A DNA stretch of 6,076 bases from Paracoccaceae bacterium (GTDB lineage: Bacteria > Pseudomonadota > Alphaproteobacteria > Rhodobacterales > Rhodobacteraceae): positions 1 to 6,076 of the forward strand of contig RGAJ01000125.1 of NCBI GenBank assembly GCA_009920225.1. The letters are read 5' to 3'. Position numbers and translations under genes: made by a program. Position 1 is the first letter of the stretch, and every line of letters starts with the position of its first letter. Below, in pieces: positions 5,859-6,076 of the stretch. The notes below the pieces were generated by a model that ran no database searches, was not told the DNA's origin, and saw only the letters and a program-made list of their open reading frames with translations.

Positions 5859-6076
5859 ATGCCACTTACGATGAACCGCGACGTCTTTATTACATGTGCA
5901 GTGACCGGATCTGGCGGCACCCAAGATCGCAGTCCGCACGTTCCGCGCAGCCCGAAACAAATCGCCGACAGCGCGATTGCCGCTGCACGGGCAGGGGCGG
6001 CCGTCGTTCATTGCCACGTGCGCGATCCCGAAACCGGCGCTCCAAGTCGCAAGTTGGAATATTATCGCGAAGTCAC
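5859..6076 (+). CDS. Beta-keto acid cleavage enzyme (BKACE, DUF849), N-terminal part (cut by window edge)
   Basis: The first 72 complete codons are visible, beginning [25 protein letters not shown] enzymes condense a beta-keto acid with acetyl-CoA to give acetoacetate and a new acyl-CoA; the family includes 3-keto-5-aminohexanoate cleavage enzyme (Kce) and dehydrocarnitine cleavage enzyme. Family marks are ITCAVTGSG (11-19), the [27 protein letters not shown] stretch, and the metal-binding pair H51 and H53 in [10 protein letters not shown]. The start at 5859 has AAGGA (5847-5851) seven bases upstream; the in-frame ATG at 5871 is a less well placed alternative. The divergent CdhR-like regulator suggests carnitine breakdown (3-dehydrocarnitine plus acetyl-CoA giving betainyl-CoA and acetoacetate). 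The substrate-specificity residues are not in the window, so the substrate is an inference from context. Confidence 0.88.
   Translation, partial: MPLTMNRDVFITCAVTGSGGTQDRSPHVPRSPKQIADSAIAAARAGAAVVHCHVRDPETGAPSRKLEYYREV

Noticed and set aside
5724..6017. Minus-strand open frame of 97 codons opposite the BKACE start and the divergent promoter gap
   Set aside because: It runs through the intergenic control region and is antisense to the conserved BKACE N-terminus; its product resembles nothing I recognise.

Overview
The window looks like a chromosomal segment of a marine alphaproteobacterium of the Rhodobacteraceae (Roseobacter group). The grounds are the character of the proteins, the pairing of a short exopolyphosphatase gene with rlmE, a folate/cobalamin one-carbon cassette containing a small 'Virulence_fact' protein, and a GlxA-type AraC regulator divergent from a beta-keto acid cleavage enzyme. 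This assignment rests on recognising families by eye; no search was run. Seven protein-coding genes are supported, two of them cut by the window ends. I see no rRNA, tRNA, CRISPR array, insertion sequence or integration site.

Left part (1-2789, minus strand). The window opens inside the 5' part of a fliG-like flagellar switch gene (start at 345). Its upstream region has a CtrA-like box and, further upstream, a strong Rho-independent terminator (421-452) that closes the next transcription unit. That unit is a tight three-gene operon read right to left: a 98-aa Virulence_fact-family protein, a divergent methylenetetrahydrofolate reductase (metF-like), and a methyltetrahydrofolate:cobalamin methyltransferase. 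Together the last two link methylene-THF, methyl-THF and a methylated corrinoid, as expected if methionine synthase is split into separate polypeptides, or if methyl groups from osmolyte demethylation are handled through THF. The operon has a leader with two back-to-back hairpins and a third copy of one hairpin arm next to the first ribosome binding site, which looks like a switchable regulatory structure.

Middle (2790-4856). A 270-bp divergent intergenic region separates this operon from ppx-rlmE on the plus strand: a Ppx/GppA phosphatase without the C-terminal extension, then the 23S rRNA 2'-O-ribose methyltransferase. Their 54-bp spacer holds a GC-rich hairpin followed by a T-run.

Right part (4832-6076). 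rlmE ends tail-to-tail with, and overlaps by 25 bp, a minus-strand GlxA/CdhR-type AraC regulator. This regulator is divergent from the start of a BKACE (DUF849) gene that runs off the window. The 73-bp gap between them contains two GATATC palindromes and is the natural place for an operator. This end resembles a carnitine (or other beta-keto acid) catabolic locus.

The items most worth a second look are the operon leader, the missing flavin-site Asp in the MetF-like protein, the Arg/Gly-rich tail on the methyltransferase, and the uncharacterised small protein that heads the one-carbon operon.
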